A DNA stretch of 64,000 nucleotides from Lates calcarifer. Lineage: Eukaryota > Chordata > Actinopteri > Centropomidae. The notes beneath the pieces were generated by a model. It saw only the letters and a program-made list of their open reading frames with translations. It was not told where the DNA came from and searched no databases. The stretch lies in the NCBI RefSeq assembly GCF_001640805.2, contig NC_066848.1, positions 9,130,276-9,194,275 of the forward strand, in the 5' to 3' direction. Position 1 is the first letter of the stretch, and the number at the start of each line of letters is the position of its first letter. This document shows positions 24,601 through 38,400 of this stretch, one piece after another. The position numbers and the translations under genes are program-made.

Positions 24601-27504
24601 CAAACACTGAGCTGTGAGCTGACAGAAAAGCTCAAACAACTTTCCACTCCAAGTCAAAATAATCCATCATTATGACAAATGAAAACTAACGAATCTTTCA
24701 GTTTTACTTGTAAACATATGTTATTCACAACATAAAATCTTCCCTCCATTGCTGAGGGGACTTCTCATATTGTCATTTTTTTCTTCCACCCCTAAGGGGC
24801 AGCAGAGGCCTGCATTAACCAGAGGCATGTTTGAGCAATGACTGTCAAGTGGGAGCTGCCACGACCAAGAATACAGCAAAAAGGAACAAAGGACCAAAGT
24901 TCAACAGTCGCCTCAACTAAGAATCGTCAAATGTCTGTTTTGCCTGTTTCAGAAGCCTTCATTTATGTACTGTCTGTTATATTTTGTCCTTTTTCGTTGT
25001 TGATGATTCCTTTAGTTTTACAGGAACAAAAATGACAAGACTTAAGGGAAAATCGACCCCTCTTTCTTTCTAACATATACAGCTACACATACATGCACTT
25101 CATTTGTAGAGCTCACTTTCTTTCTTTCAGCGAACAGGTTGATACGGAGAGACAGAGCTGCTGGGTGGGCTCCTGCAGGAGTGGAGGGCCCTTGGTTCAA
25201 GGCTATCAAGTGAAGTGTTCTTTCAAAAAAAAAAAAGAAATGAGCCAAAAGTTTGGTGATAAGCGAAAAACGTGGCTGGGGCAGTTCTCTGGGTCGGGCT
25301 GTGGGATGCGACAGATTAATAAAGAGAGCAGGTCTGCAAAGGGAGAGGGTGACGGTGAGGTTAGCTGGAGGGCCAGACAGCGCTAGATGAAAGTGGGAAC
25401 TCTCTCCCACAGCTGTCAGCAGTTTTTAATGTGAACTTTGCTATTGATTGGCAGAGCCGGCCAGGTTTTACCACCAAACTTTTCTAGTTTGGCGGCTTCT
25501 AGTTTCTCAAGTGTTTGGATGGATTGTGTGGTATGAAGAGTCCAGTATCAGGTTTGTCATCTTGAGAATGTACTTATACCTCAACTAATCAAAAATGTGT
25601 TGTTTCATCCTGTTTTAATTTTGATGATTGAGCCATGTGTTTGTTTTTTTGTTTTTTTGTTTTTGTTGTTTTTTTTCTGTGGACAAAAGGATTGTTTTAT
25701 TTTTGTAGCCATGAAATGGGAGTTTACTGTAAAATAAGATTTCCTGGCTCCAAAGAGCAAGACTGAAATTGTTTCGCCTAACCAATTTCAGTCCATTTAA
25801 AGCATGTGAAATCAGCGACTATATTTATCTCAGATATGTACAAGTCAGGTTCCATGTAGAATACAGTAATCTTTAGCCTTTACACAGCACTGTAATTGAA
25901 TCAAGCCATGATCTTTCATCCCTGTAGTTATTTTAAGACATGAATGACACAACAAAAATTGAAATACACCCCCCTCCCCCTTTCCCATTTCAACAAAAGG
26001 TCAGAAATTCAATCACCACTGCTGCTATTGCAATAATAATGTATGTATGGGAAACAGCCACAGTTACTGACCGCCAAATTCTTTGGCTGCCTGTGGTCAT
26101 TTTGTCTTGCCTAAGAACAGAGGCGTCTCTCACTGGAGTTATCCATTAATCCCAGCGGGCTGAGAGTACGAGCGTACAACACCAACAGATTCTTTGATTC
26201 TTACCTCTGTTTGAAATGGCGTTTTGTTCATTTAAATCCCCTACGCAGATGTTCATATTTATTTTGACTATCTTGTTTATTTATTATTTTCTGGTTATTA
26301 TGGTAGGAATATGACCTGATGAGTCTTTAAGAACACATGATTTTATGTGTTTCTGAATTTACCTCTGGGATGAAGAGGCCAATACAAGGCTTTATTTCAA
26401 GTATTATCTGCAGTATTTCCTCAAAATTAGCTTTTATTATACGTTATACAATACATATTCTAGATACAAACAGGGAACTTTTTGTCTTTTGACTAGTGTA
26501 TGTATCTGTTTAAAACAGTTGCAATTTGTCTTTCTGGCAAGAGGACGTTGTTACTGCACCAACTGTACATCAGACACATTGTAACAACTTTTGTAAGAAC
26601 AAACAGATGACCAAAAGTCTGATCTTGTGTCTGACACAACTTTAATTTGTCTTGGTCAGCATGGTATTTTGAGGTTGCTAAACCTATCAGCAACACTGTT
26701 TCATGCTAAAGAATTTGGCGCTGGTAAGATCCAGTAAATACAACGATAATTCAGAGAAATATGAGATAAGAGGGTAAAGGAGTGGGCATAATGTTAACAG
26801 CATGACACAGAGTACACAAGAGTGGGAGAGGAAATGTGGATTGGGAGAACAAAGTGAGTGAGGTAAATGGAGGAAGAGTGTAGTTCAGTCGAAGTAAGCA
26901 GCCTCATTAATGCACTGTCACAACTTTCATTAGCCTCCCAGAACAAACTGCAGCAATATAAATAACAAAGAAAGAGATGTAAAAGAAATTACAGGAAACT
27001 AACCAAAAGACAATCAACAGCTCAGGAGCAGTGGAAACTAAACCCCTGGATTTTATGTGGGTGTGTTTTACTACACAAGTGGCAGTGAATTAGCCTGTAT
27101 TTTAAACACAGTGTGAGTGAATCTGTGGAAAACTTCAGAGCAGCTTGTGACAGATAACTCCCTCCTCACCCTCTACACACGTGCAGCAGTCATCACTCAC
27201 ACAATGATATTACAAATGGTCTATTTCTACTTTTAATACACATTATATTATATATATATACACATTACATTATATTACAGAGTTATTGCCTCATGAATTG
27301 TGAAAAATAATCTGAAAAATACTCTGAAAACAGAGATTAGTGATTCTAATGAGGGGAAAAAGAACATCACTAGCATGTATCTTGTCAAATGTCCCTGGTT
27401 GTTTTATTAAAATTTCTCAAATTTTGTCCTTTATTTTTACAGAAACTGTGTTTTTACAAATAGACATTTCCCTGTTGCGAAGAAAAGACAAATGTTTCCC
27501 ATTG

Positions 27505-27507
<3 letters not shown>
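18621..27507. other. Intergenic desert, no gene supported
   Basis: No exon with recognisable protein content on either strand. Short microsatellites occur at 20460-20477 (AC) and 24582-24600 (CA), with A-rich runs near 20826-20848 and 25225-25236. Parts such as 19400-19990 and 25090-25400 are repeat-poor, of mixed composition and possibly conserved noncoding sequence. Confidence 0.35.

Positions 27508-27541
<34 letters not shown>
27508..27541. repeat. Poly-T tract of about 34 bases
   Basis: A continuous T run. It could be the tail of a minus-strand retroposed sequence, but I recognise no retroelement body next to it and see no target-site duplication. Confidence 0.95.
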
Positions 27542-27542
<1 letters not shown>

Positions 27543-29559
27543 TGCCAGTGTGCTTGCTGTTTCTTGCAGCAGGCATTTTTAAACCCTTGCATCTATTACC
27601 TTTCACCGGGTAAATACCTAATGCTGGAAACATTTGTCAATGTATGCAGCTGGCTGAACAGAATAGATTATTAGGAAGTGAGGGGAAAAACACACTGCTT
27701 CTCCAAACAGCACGAGGCTTGCCTTACAAAGTGTGTTTCTCTGCCTCAGACATGAAGAAGCTGCAGAAATACAGTGGCAACACTGGCCATTTGCAGACAT
27801 AAATTGCAATTCACATTCACTAACAAGAACATTCAATTATCTAAATAAACTTAAACCTATGTTATATTAGTTGAGTCTAATTAATTATTTACAGGCTTTA
27901 AAGAGCATACAGAAAACACAATTACCGAACACAGACAATAAACAAGAAAGAATAAACACATCTGGAATTGTAGCTATTGGACCAGAGGTTGCCTTTGTAT
28001 GTTTTTGAGTGTACATGCATGTGTGTGTATGTGTGTGTGTTTGTGCAAAAGGTGCAAAGTTGTTGTGTAAGGAATTTATGCAGTTTGCATTGTGGTGTTT
28101 ACATCAAGCCTCATTAGAGATTTCTAGCTGACGCACTGCAGCTCATTCACTCAGAAATGCTGGGGTCAACGCAGTGGAAAAGCGTAAGTGTGGAAACACT
28201 TATTGTAAATTATTGAATGAGAATACAAAATACAAATTACTGAATACCAAATAGGTTCATAATCTGGAGAGGAAACCTTGTGGTACAATATACAAAGACC
28301 ATTTTCATGGGCTATCTGGAAAAAAACAACAGTACACATGAAATGAGTCACTACTATTTTACAGAAATGTGTTTTTCAGTCATCTGAGAAAGAAGTAGAG
28401 TAAATGTTTTTAAAACTGCAGTCCAAATTGAGATGTTAAATAAACCTGTTATTTATGTTCAGCACAGTAGCAGTGAAATAGTTAGTAAATCATGGACTTA
28501 ATTGAAAGAAACAGCAGGAGCAATACAGGATACAGTGATATTCTTTGTCAGGTGAAACATTTTAAAGCATCTAAAATATTCACAACAGCCACTGGCAATA
28601 GTCATCTATAGTAGGCTACACACTGCTAAAATGAGCTTGGCAGTAGTAAAGAAAAACTTAAAACATCAATAGTATACTGGCCTGCTGTTGGGTCCTGTGG
28701 CCAGTGTTGTGCAAACAGCAGAAAGTTGCAGCGTGTGAAGGGTAATGGGACATCCAACGCCAGGGGACAGCAGGCGGCAGAGTCACACACCGCTGCCGAA
28801 AGAAAGATGAAGTAATCTCAGGAAACAAGTAGACACACTCCACTTCGAATTTCGCCCCAAACAAGATTAAAGTGACATTATTCTATGAGAGTGTGGCAAG
28901 AGTATTAATCTTACACATAGAGGCAGAGGCTAGACAAACACGGGCTGGCTGCGAGAGTAAGGGAGCACATTCTTTATTTTGTCAGTATATGCTGGGGTTC
29001 TGAAGTAGCCGAGAAAGCACCATCATCTCATTTTGTAATGCACTGATACGGCCATTACCTCCCCTTTTAACTATTCTGATAACATTTCTAGTGTGTAAAT
29101 ATTATGTAGTGGAACAATTATGTGTTTTGATGTGGATTTTACTAATGTTATATGTGAAATGTATATTCCAGTTCACAGAGGACAGGTTCTTATTTCTTTT
29201 CTTTTTTTTAAAGCTTGAGTTAATATACTACGGTATATGAACTGTTACTCTGTGTGTGAGCTAAAGGTGAGTTGTATGCTGAGTGTCTGTGCATGTAAGT
29301 ATGTATATGTAGGTGTATTTTAACTGTATGTAACAAGTGGTTCAATTCAAAACTCATCATTGCGCCCATATCAGTGCATCCTGAACAAGTACAGTGGCCA
29401 TGTGTACTAGTAAGTTTGGCCCAAGAATCAAAGAATCCCCACCCATGCCATTTAGGAATTCATCAGTTCCAAATCTACTAAATGAGCGTTACATTGAGGT
29501 TTTGTTTAGAACCTGTTGCATAAATAAGCCGGTCCCTAAAACCCCACAGAGAAAGACAG

Positions 29560-29720
29560 AGCTTTAATGAGTGGGGTTTAAGCCCCTCCACCCATCTACT
29601 CCTCCACCCTCAGCTTGGTCTCCTAATGAGCCATCATCATGCAAAACTGCCAGCTTGATACACATTAATTGGATTTTCACTTTTTCACCAATTAATTGAC
29701 CAGCATTGTCATGTTGGCCA
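29560..29720. promoter_or_regulatory. Candidate conserved noncoding element with paired homeodomain sites
   Basis: ATTAATTGG at 29664-29672 and its exact reverse complement CCAATTAAT at 29688-29696 face each other across 15 bases. Each contains a TAATT homeodomain core. The surrounding sequence is free of simple repeats. The regulatory role is inference. Confidence 0.25.
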
Positions 29721-31479
29721 GCCTCCGAGGGCTTCTAAGAAAATGGGGAAGCTTCCCCTTTTTACTCTCACTGACTCTAATAGCCACTGACTGGAGAAGG
29801 GAAGCATTTTTCTTTTCTTTTCTTCTTTACTACCGAGATCAGCTATCTCATTATAGGCTTATGACATTTGTTGGAGCCAATCCCTTTGTGGAGAGAAAAC
29901 AGTTTGTGTGCTGCTCAGTTGAAGCCTTTACAGTTTGTTAACCTGCCTCTGCCAGTGCCAGGGCCCCCAGGGGGAAAGCCTGATGTGCAGTGAGTGACTC
30001 AGATTCCTTGCACCCTAGAGGACAGACCACAGGGTGAGGGGAGAGCAATCCCACGCCGCCTTGTTCAACAAGCACCAAAACAAGGAATGAATGCAGCCAT
30101 GGCATTTCACAACAGTTATTTGATATGTTGACACATCAGTGGTGTTTCGAATTCTGCCAGGGGGATTTTTGTACACATGAATCCTTGCAGTTCAAATCCA
30201 CTTGGGGAAGGTGCAGCAGAACTAATATTTTAGTCATCACGTTGGATTTAATAAAAAAGAGAAAGAAAAGAAAGAAAGAAAAAGGGCAAAAACAAACTTG
30301 ACCTTTAGTTAATCATTTATACTTTACTGCTGTTTGGAGGGCAGGTACTAGTTAAGTTTTTGAGTTTGTATCGTGACTTTGGTTGTTTAAATATTAACTA
30401 TGTCTGAATGCTGTTTACAGTTGGGTGCCATGGTGATGGCAAGGAAAATATCACACTGGTATTAGCGGTTTATCCTAGTAACAAGTAATATTTTGCAAAT
30501 GAAGAGCATATTCTGTCTAAATACAACAGGCATAAAAAGAATTTAAATCCATACAATTGAAGTTAAGTACTGCAGTTCCCTTTTAGTTCTGTTTTTACCT
30601 TCTTGCTGAGTGTTGTGTTACATTTTGATCCATTTCCCCTTAACACTGTCTCACCAATAGAAATGGCAGGTTTGAGAACCAACCGATCTGCGACCCTGAA
30701 AGATTAAACTCACTGAAATGAACATCATACGACCAGGCCAGCTCCTGTTATTAATTGGATCAAAGTGTTGCGGTGAACAGGACACCCGGAGGCAGAGCAT
30801 AGTTTGACCATACCATACCTCATTATGCCTGCGTGGCTTTGCTCCACTGGCTGCAGAGAAGCTTCAGGTCAGGACGATGTGAGCCATTGACTGGTGCATT
30901 TCTAGATGCATTGCTTATTTATGTAAACATCAGTTATGCTGTAATTGCATTTGCAAACAAACACTGCATGCTTAATTTGTCACAAAAGGAGAAAAGAAAA
31001 AAGTGAAATAAACACAATTTTGATAGAGAGGGTTTAACCTAAAACAATGCAACAAACACTTCTCTCAGTTTAATCAAATCACATGCATCCACATTGAGTA
31101 AAATAGTGGAAATAATTCATTTGTTATATTGAAAGTAATAAACAGGGTATTACTGTGTTTGAAATACAGGATGGGTAACTTTTTGCATCAGTGGCTTTCA
31201 GAGAACGGCGAATGTTATTGATCCTTCACTTCATTTTGACAATTATTTAATGTAATAGTGGTCTAAATGGGTACAATTTGATGTTTGAGCCGTTCACTCA
31301 ACCTGAAGGGCACAAAAACAATAGCTACTACAGCTCTCTGGGGTCAATGAAAAGACACTCTGTCAGCTACTCTTTTTGAAGGTAATATTGTTTCCAGTGA
31401 CTAAAAAACCATTCCCCTTAATCAATATCATTCCAGTCAGGGAAGGCTGAAGGTTAGAGGTCAAACCTGGATGAAACCC

Positions 31480-31720
31480 GTGATTGGATAATCAAGGGCA
31501 ATAGCCTTAATTAATCGATTTGGGGTACAGGAGGGGGAGTGGCTGGTAACATATACTGTGTTGGTTTCCGTAACCATGAAGGATTTCATTATTTATGTAA
31601 GTGTCCATTATGTCACATTGTGGAGAAAAAATAGGCGTTTTTAATGCCATCAACATTTAATCAAGCAGAACTTCATTAATCCACATAATTAATTGAGCAG
31701 GCTTTGCTATGTTCCTTTTG
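31480..31720. promoter_or_regulatory. Candidate conserved noncoding element, TAATTAAT-rich
   Basis: TTAATTAATCGATT at 31508-31521 and TAATTAATTGAG near 31687-31698 are homeodomain-like sites in a repeat-poor block. No conservation test was possible. Confidence 0.2.
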
Positions 31721-32868
31721 CTACCTTTACTTTCTGGTCGGACGGACATGTTTCACCATTATTGTTGTCCCATCCCTCCAAGGGTTGTGAGTTAATCTGC
31801 ATGACCCAGCACCTGTCACATACTAATAAACAGAGAACTAATTGACTTTGTTGCCCCACTTATCAGCTGCCTCACCAGTCAAAGCAACCGCAGAGATTTT
31901 TGTTTGTTTACAGCAGGACTACCAGGTGTGTCTCATCAACCAAGAAAAATATAGTTTATTATATTAGTGTTATGCGGTCATTATAATGCAGAACAATCTA
32001 TCAGAAATAAACTTAAATGATACAGGCATTTTTACGATGCCAGCGCAGGGAAATGGCATGCTGATTAAAGGGAAATGACAAGTGGGTTCAGATGCTGATT
32101 CCTATAATCTACTTTAGACATGTAAATGGATTTCTAGATGCTTATTTTTAGGTCTTGCACTTTGTAGCTAGTTAGTAATGATATTTATTGTGTCATGCAC
32201 ATACAAGTACCCAGGCTGTGACTTGGACACAACGTCTAAAATACGACATTACCTTACAAACAAAGACCTTTGCGTGAAGATATAAAAACATTCACAATAG
32301 AGAAGAGTGGAGAGGAGAAAAATTTAAATTAAGTACATTTGAGGTCAGAAGTGATGAGTGTCATCACCCAGTAGTCCTCTATCTCCAGAGGACTGAATGC
32401 AGGGGCAACAAAGATGAGTGCTGATCATATAAAACTATGGCTCAAGTGTCCTACTTATCCAGCAACACTGCAGTGAGAGAATGTACCAGCTATATACAGA
32501 GTAACCACATGCCACAGTGTGTTCCCGCTATACACTACTCTCCCTCTCTCCCTCTGTTGCTCTCGTTGTCTCTTCCCTTTACACACTTACTTGCACACAT
32601 ACACACACACACAATGGCTGTTCAAAGTTTTTCCAGGGTATTTCTCGGTTAATTAACAGATTAGTGGTGTGGGGCAGCTCTGAAGTTCAGAGGTCAAGAC
32701 TAAACCCTCTAACTGGGAGGATAATCAGTGGCAGGTGGGTCCACACTTCTCCTGTTGCCCCTCACAAACCCCTCCCCTCTTGACTTGACTTGGCAAAATA
32801 AGCCCACCCCCGGATATAGGCTACCAATGCACTTGACTCTGGCAACTGTTAATGCACCTGAAAGGGAG

Positions 32869-32890
32869 ACAGAGAGAGAGAGAGAGAGAG
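32869..32890. repeat. (AG)n microsatellite
   Basis: Uninterrupted AG dinucleotides, directly visible. Confidence 0.95.
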
Positions 32891-35322
32891 ATGGTGTGAT
32901 GGGGGGGAGAGTAACAAGGGGTGAGAAGGGATTGAACAATATTTGAAAGAGCAGGAGGAGAGGCCTACATTGGATACGTTCTGGAAATGTGCCATCCTTT
33001 CATACGCACTGCCAGGACCCATATTTACAAAACTGACCAGTGGGATTCTCCGAACACAGTTTCATTGAATGGAACGTGGACTACAGGACCATAGGCCTGG
33101 GGCTGATGCTGTAAAATAGAAATACAATAAGAGAGACGGGTGCAAAGAAAATGAGGGCTTGAGTCTCTTTTTTTTACCCTGTCTCTATTCACTCCTCCCA
33201 TATTCCATTCCAGGTTCTGCTTGGTGGAGAACTCCATTGTGAGCTTGTGAATGGGAGACTTTGGGAGTGTCTCTCCTTCTATTAATTAGGACTGGCCAGC
33301 GTTTCCGCTCCCCTGTGAGCCCCTTCATTATTATTTCTTCACATTCTTTTGCAAAAGTTTACCCCATTCCTTCATTCGAACTTCAAAGACTTCTGACAAA
33401 TATGCAGTCCAGGAAAAAAAAGGCGGAAAGCTATTTTCTTTACAAGCAAATATATTTCTTGAACAACAAAATAAACAGGACTAAACCCCTTTTGCAGCAA
33501 AATACAATCAGGATAACACATTAAACACATTAGTCATGTTTCTCCTGACAAACTGATTATTATCAGCACAAGGTTTAAACACTCAATGATGGCCGGACTT
33601 CTGAGACCTTTACAAATATTTGTTATTGAAGTACACTGATTCACGGAATACACACACACTTATTGAAATACCAGCCTAAAATACACCTCCCCTACATCTG
33701 TGGTGAACATCAGCGAGCAAAGATATCCTGGGGTGCATTCTACCGCTGCCCAGCGGGCATCCATTTGCTGGGAAAAAAATCACTTTGCCTCATTAGCTAC
33801 ACACACTCTTAGTTTGTCACAATGCCTTTGCTTGAGTCCTGCTAACAGAGCCCCCCCCTCCACTTCTCTTTCTCTAGGTGGAGACTTCAGGGGCCAGAGG
33901 CACAGTTTGGGTGAGTGAGGCCTTTTCTTTCTACCCCTCTCCTAGCTGGTTTAAGGGTTGTAATTATCTTTTGCTGGGGGAGGCTGTAAATTGGATTAAA
34001 GTGGAGGGTCTCGGCTGAGTGGATCACCCCCCTTCTCTCAGCCCTCCACTTCCCCCGCCATCTCACCACTTGGTGGGCCACACGCTGATAAAGTGCGGAA
34101 AACCGGATTTGGATTCAGCCTCAGCATTCATGGCTTCCTGCCGGAAAAAATGAAATTTTCCAACAGAAGGGGCCAGTATGCCTGTGGTATCTGTCCGTGT
34201 GGTGTGTTTCATCTGGCCTCACTCTTCCAGAAACACCATTACCTACGTTATCAGTGTGAACCGACTCAGCCTGACTGGACTGGGAAGCCTGGCCAACTAC
34301 TATCCACATAGTCTCTGACCATCTCTGTGTTGTAGCTCTCGTCAGTGCTGGCGGGCACCTGAATTGTAGTTTATTTAATTTATCAGCAGTTATTTATTCA
34401 GGATTTACTGTAAGATTATATTGTATTTGAGAGATTAAGACCAATCATATCCCTAAAGACTAGGGGAAAAAGTGCAAGTATAGCAACCTTAACGCTCCCA
34501 ATTTATACTATTAGATATAGAGAAAAAACATATTATTAACATATTATTGACAATATAGGCAGTCAACATCAAAATGTTGGAGACAAAGTAAGAAAAGTAG
34601 ATAGGAAAAAGATGACTTTTTGGGCTCTGAAGTCGTTTTCCTGGTGATCGTAAAATTCTAATCCTGTCGAGGAATGTCTCCAGGTCTTTACGGATTGCTG
34701 GGATACTGGTGCGTGAAATGGCAAGTCTACCTTTCCAAATGATGTGAACCCTGTTTTCACTGAAATCGCAAAAGCTTTTACAACTCATGGCAGGTGCAGT
34801 ATTTGCATTGAATGGACTTGTCTATGGAGATTGGTGCCCATGACTATATCTGAACCCTGCTTGATTGAGAAACTTTGCCTTAACTTTTTTTTTTTCAAGT
34901 CATGTACATGGATTGAACACAACAATACATGTGAAATATATTGTAGTACAATAATCATGCAGTACAAAAAAAAAAATCAAACCTAATACTAGACTCAGTA
35001 AGAATTTAATATGATAAAATTCAGATGAAAGTTTGAGGTCCTTGAACTTTACTTGAGCAAAACTGTATTATATTATCTTTAGATAGAACTGTTTTAGTTT
35101 AGTTTTTACTTTTTACATTAGAACACATCTAAACATGGGCTCATAAAATATGATGCACTGTTACAGATAAAACTACCCAACATTATTTAAAGCGGTTAGG
35201 ATTAGCTTCACCCAGACTAGCTGTAATATTCAAATGTGTTAATGATTCAGTATTAACAATGAAATAATATGTATCTGTATTATTTAATACCATAGGACAC
35301 TGGGCCATTCTGTATGAAAAGG

Positions 35323-35410
<88 letters not shown>

Positions 35411-35418
35411 GTGTGTGT
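35323..35418. repeat. Compound microsatellite (AT)n(GT)n
   Basis: About 46 bases of AT pass into about 50 bases of GT with one GC interruption near 35406. It explains the Ile-Tyr and Thr-His repeats of an overlapping minus-strand open frame, which is not a gene. Confidence 0.97.
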
Positions 35419-38400
35419 AAGAGAGTACATATGTGTATGTATTTCTACACATTGCACTGCACACATCCGAGTTAGTCAAACTTAAGAGAATATTTTACAA
35501 AAGTTACAACTGACAAATACATAAATTATAACTGATGCATTTATATGAGTTGACAGTAATGCATGGTCAGACATAATTTGTCATAAACTCAGACTATAAA
35601 AAATAATCAGTAATGCTTACGCCAGACAAACACCTCTACATGTTCAAAATCTCTCTCCAGGTCAAAGGTTTATATCTCTCACTTTCAAACCAAATTTGTG
35701 AATGGAGTAAGTGAAGTAGCATAAGGGTTTTCTCAGAGGCAATACCAAACTAGGTTGAGTGGTCCCCTATTGCGGGTATAATGACCTGAAACCTGAAGAG
35801 CAATGAAAGAGAGTCTATTGAGGAGGGTTTTTCCATTCACGTAAAATGTCAATGCATTTTCCAACAGACACTTACAAGGGATCAGTGGACCCTCAAGTGT
35901 TCATGAAGAAAATAACCTTTCAGTACTACACAGGGATGCTACTCGACTGAGCCATTCTACGACCATAACACCTCTAATGATTTAACCAAATAGCTTTGGC
36001 ATTTTAGGAAGATAGAGAAAAAAAATCACAAAGAACAGTAACAGCAGTTCAGAAAAAAATAAAAACACAAGAAAACATCAGCGGCCGTTCGGGATTTACT
36101 TATGCCTTCGAGCAATCTGCATGAAATGATCGAGCAAAAGGCCACACAGAGTGCAATCGAGTAAGCTATCGTGCTTCTTGGGTTTTAGTTACCAGCGCGG
36201 AGGTGTTTTTCATAAGGCACTAGAGAAACAGAGCTACAGTTATCTGGGATGCTCCTCTTTTGATGTTCCCTCAGCCTCCCAGCCCGTGCTCTTTTTCCTG
36301 TTCTCAGCCACTGAGATAAATGGGAGGGAGTGCTGTTGGTAGGAGATTCCTCAACATAGAGGGAGCTCGGGGCTGTCACTACAAGCGTTTGTCTAAGATA
36401 TGGACTGTTTGTAGTACTCCCCACCACTAATTCATTTATTATTACATACAAAAAATATGGCTGGGGAAAAAGAATGTGTGTTGCTTTTTTTTTTTTTTTT
36501 TTTTCATTTTACATCAGGACACCACCTCTCTTTTGTTTAAAATATTGGAATTGGCCAGATAAATGAGATTCTGACTCTTTTTTTGGACAAATAGTTTTAT
36601 CTCTTAAGTGTGCTCATAAAACATATTTGGTGATGGATTAAACACAGCCACTGTATCTAATGACTATGAAAAAGACCATTTACAGTGCATTATTATGAAA
36701 AGACATTGGCAATGAGTTAGAAAAACAATAAATGTTCACATACGCAGCTTTTAATTTGTAACTTTTTAATGGCTTCAAAAACAAATAAAGTTGTACTGAT
36801 AAGAATACAGTCTTAAAGTTGCCACAGTGTGATGAGGCTGCTCTTTTGGGGACACTGTTTACAAGAGGGCCTAGATAATCCAGGTCTATGTGCGAGATCA
36901 CCCACAGATCCTGCATATTTAAACTGGATACATGGCAGCAAATGAGGGCATTTTGCTTCTGTGTTTATTAGACAGTAGTTGGACTCTCCTTTCATCTTTA
37001 ATTTCCTGCCGTGTCATCTGCAGACAAAGATCAAACAGGGGACAAAGTGACCCTCCACGCTCCAGACTCCTCTGAGGAGAGTGAAGAACCCCCACTGTTC
37101 ACTCGCCCTGACCCTATCTCTCCCCACTTCCTCTCCACATAACCCTCCTCCACAGGCTAGCCCTTAAAAGGTAAAACTTATCAAAGCTATTTGTCTGCAA
37201 TGAGCCTGTTCATCCTGCGTTACTGATTAGCGATTGACTCGGGAACCATTTGTACACTGGCAACTCGGTTCTGTCATTGACGAATACCATGTCACTCCCT
37301 GAGATTTAATGTTCCATACAAGCAACCGTGAATCTGTCACGTTGACTTAATCTGCTTTTAATTTGTATTTTGACTTCTTCTGTATCTCCTTGGTATTCAC
37401 CCTTCAGAATGGCCATTCGGTGAGCCTCTCCTTCCTCATCAGAAAACTTTGATTGCCAATCTGTGTGATCCATGTCAATCAAACATCTGTTCTGCGTTTT
37501 GTCCACTGCTGCACCTGCTGACCTCCAAGTGACCTGCAAAATAAGCAGTGAGGCGGGAAACTACAGGAAGTAATTTACTCTCCCCAAAGCTACCTTGGAA
37601 AGGGAGAGCCAATCAGGGCTCAGCACAGAGTGTCCATTTTTTGATTAAATGTACTCTAGACCTGGCTTCTTATGTTTGATTTTCTTTCTTTTTAACTGCG
37701 CACACAGTTACATAGGCAAAGGGGAGGTGAAATTTCTCCCTTCCAAATGGATTGCAATTTCCCCCCATTTAGCACCTGAAGGTAATTAGCTTGAAGAGAT
37801 TGCAGAGTGAGAAACACGTTCATGGAACATTAACTCTCGCACATTCTCCAGTTGCAGGGAATTAATAGGAAAGATTAAAGTTTAAAGAGAGCAAATGCCA
37901 TTAGCTCACAAACCTCTTCTCATGGGCTGCAACCAAACCAAGCTAAACCGATGCTGCTTTTTTTATTTTTTATTTTTTTTATTTCATGATAGTTTTCATT
38001 ATGTTACATGCAAAGTTTCATAGGTGTATCAGCGTGTACACTTTGATGCATGTGTATGTGCTGCATGTTGCAGAGGCACAGTTGCCTGCAGCTTTACATT
38101 GTCCCCTTTAATGAGTTTTTGTGTGTCCTCTCAACTGCCCCTGCATTATGCTAATGACCAGCTTGGCATGTACTAAATTTAGCGGCAAGCCAGAGAAAAT
38201 GTAAACACATAAAAATAATCAGCATCAGTGCAAATTTTGATACACTTTTTGAGGGCACTTTTTTTTCACTTATCACATCGTCTTTGCTGTGCCTCCTGGG
38301 ATATTTTTTTAAAGTATCTATGTGTATCTAATCATTTATTTCTATCATACATTGAGTTTTCATTCGGTTATACTTTTCTCCACTTATTTGCCCATTTAGC

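Larger units (their letters stand above)
27542..35322. other. Intergenic desert with candidate regulatory stretches, no gene supported
   Basis: No coding exon supported. The stretch holds short CA and AG tracts at 32595-32612 and 32869-32890 and a purine-rich run near 30252-30286. Parts around 29.4-30.2, 31.3-31.9 and 33.7-34.3 kb are repeat-poor and carry TAATTA-type sites. Confidence 0.35.

Noticed and set aside
35020..35070. Possible third hAT-like fragment (TTTGAGGTCCTTGAACTTTA then CTTGAGC)
   Set aside because: Similarity to the family is limited to about 30 bases and no ends could be found.
35183..35479. Minus-strand open frame with Thr-His and Ile-Tyr repeats
   Set aside because: A translation of the compound microsatellite.
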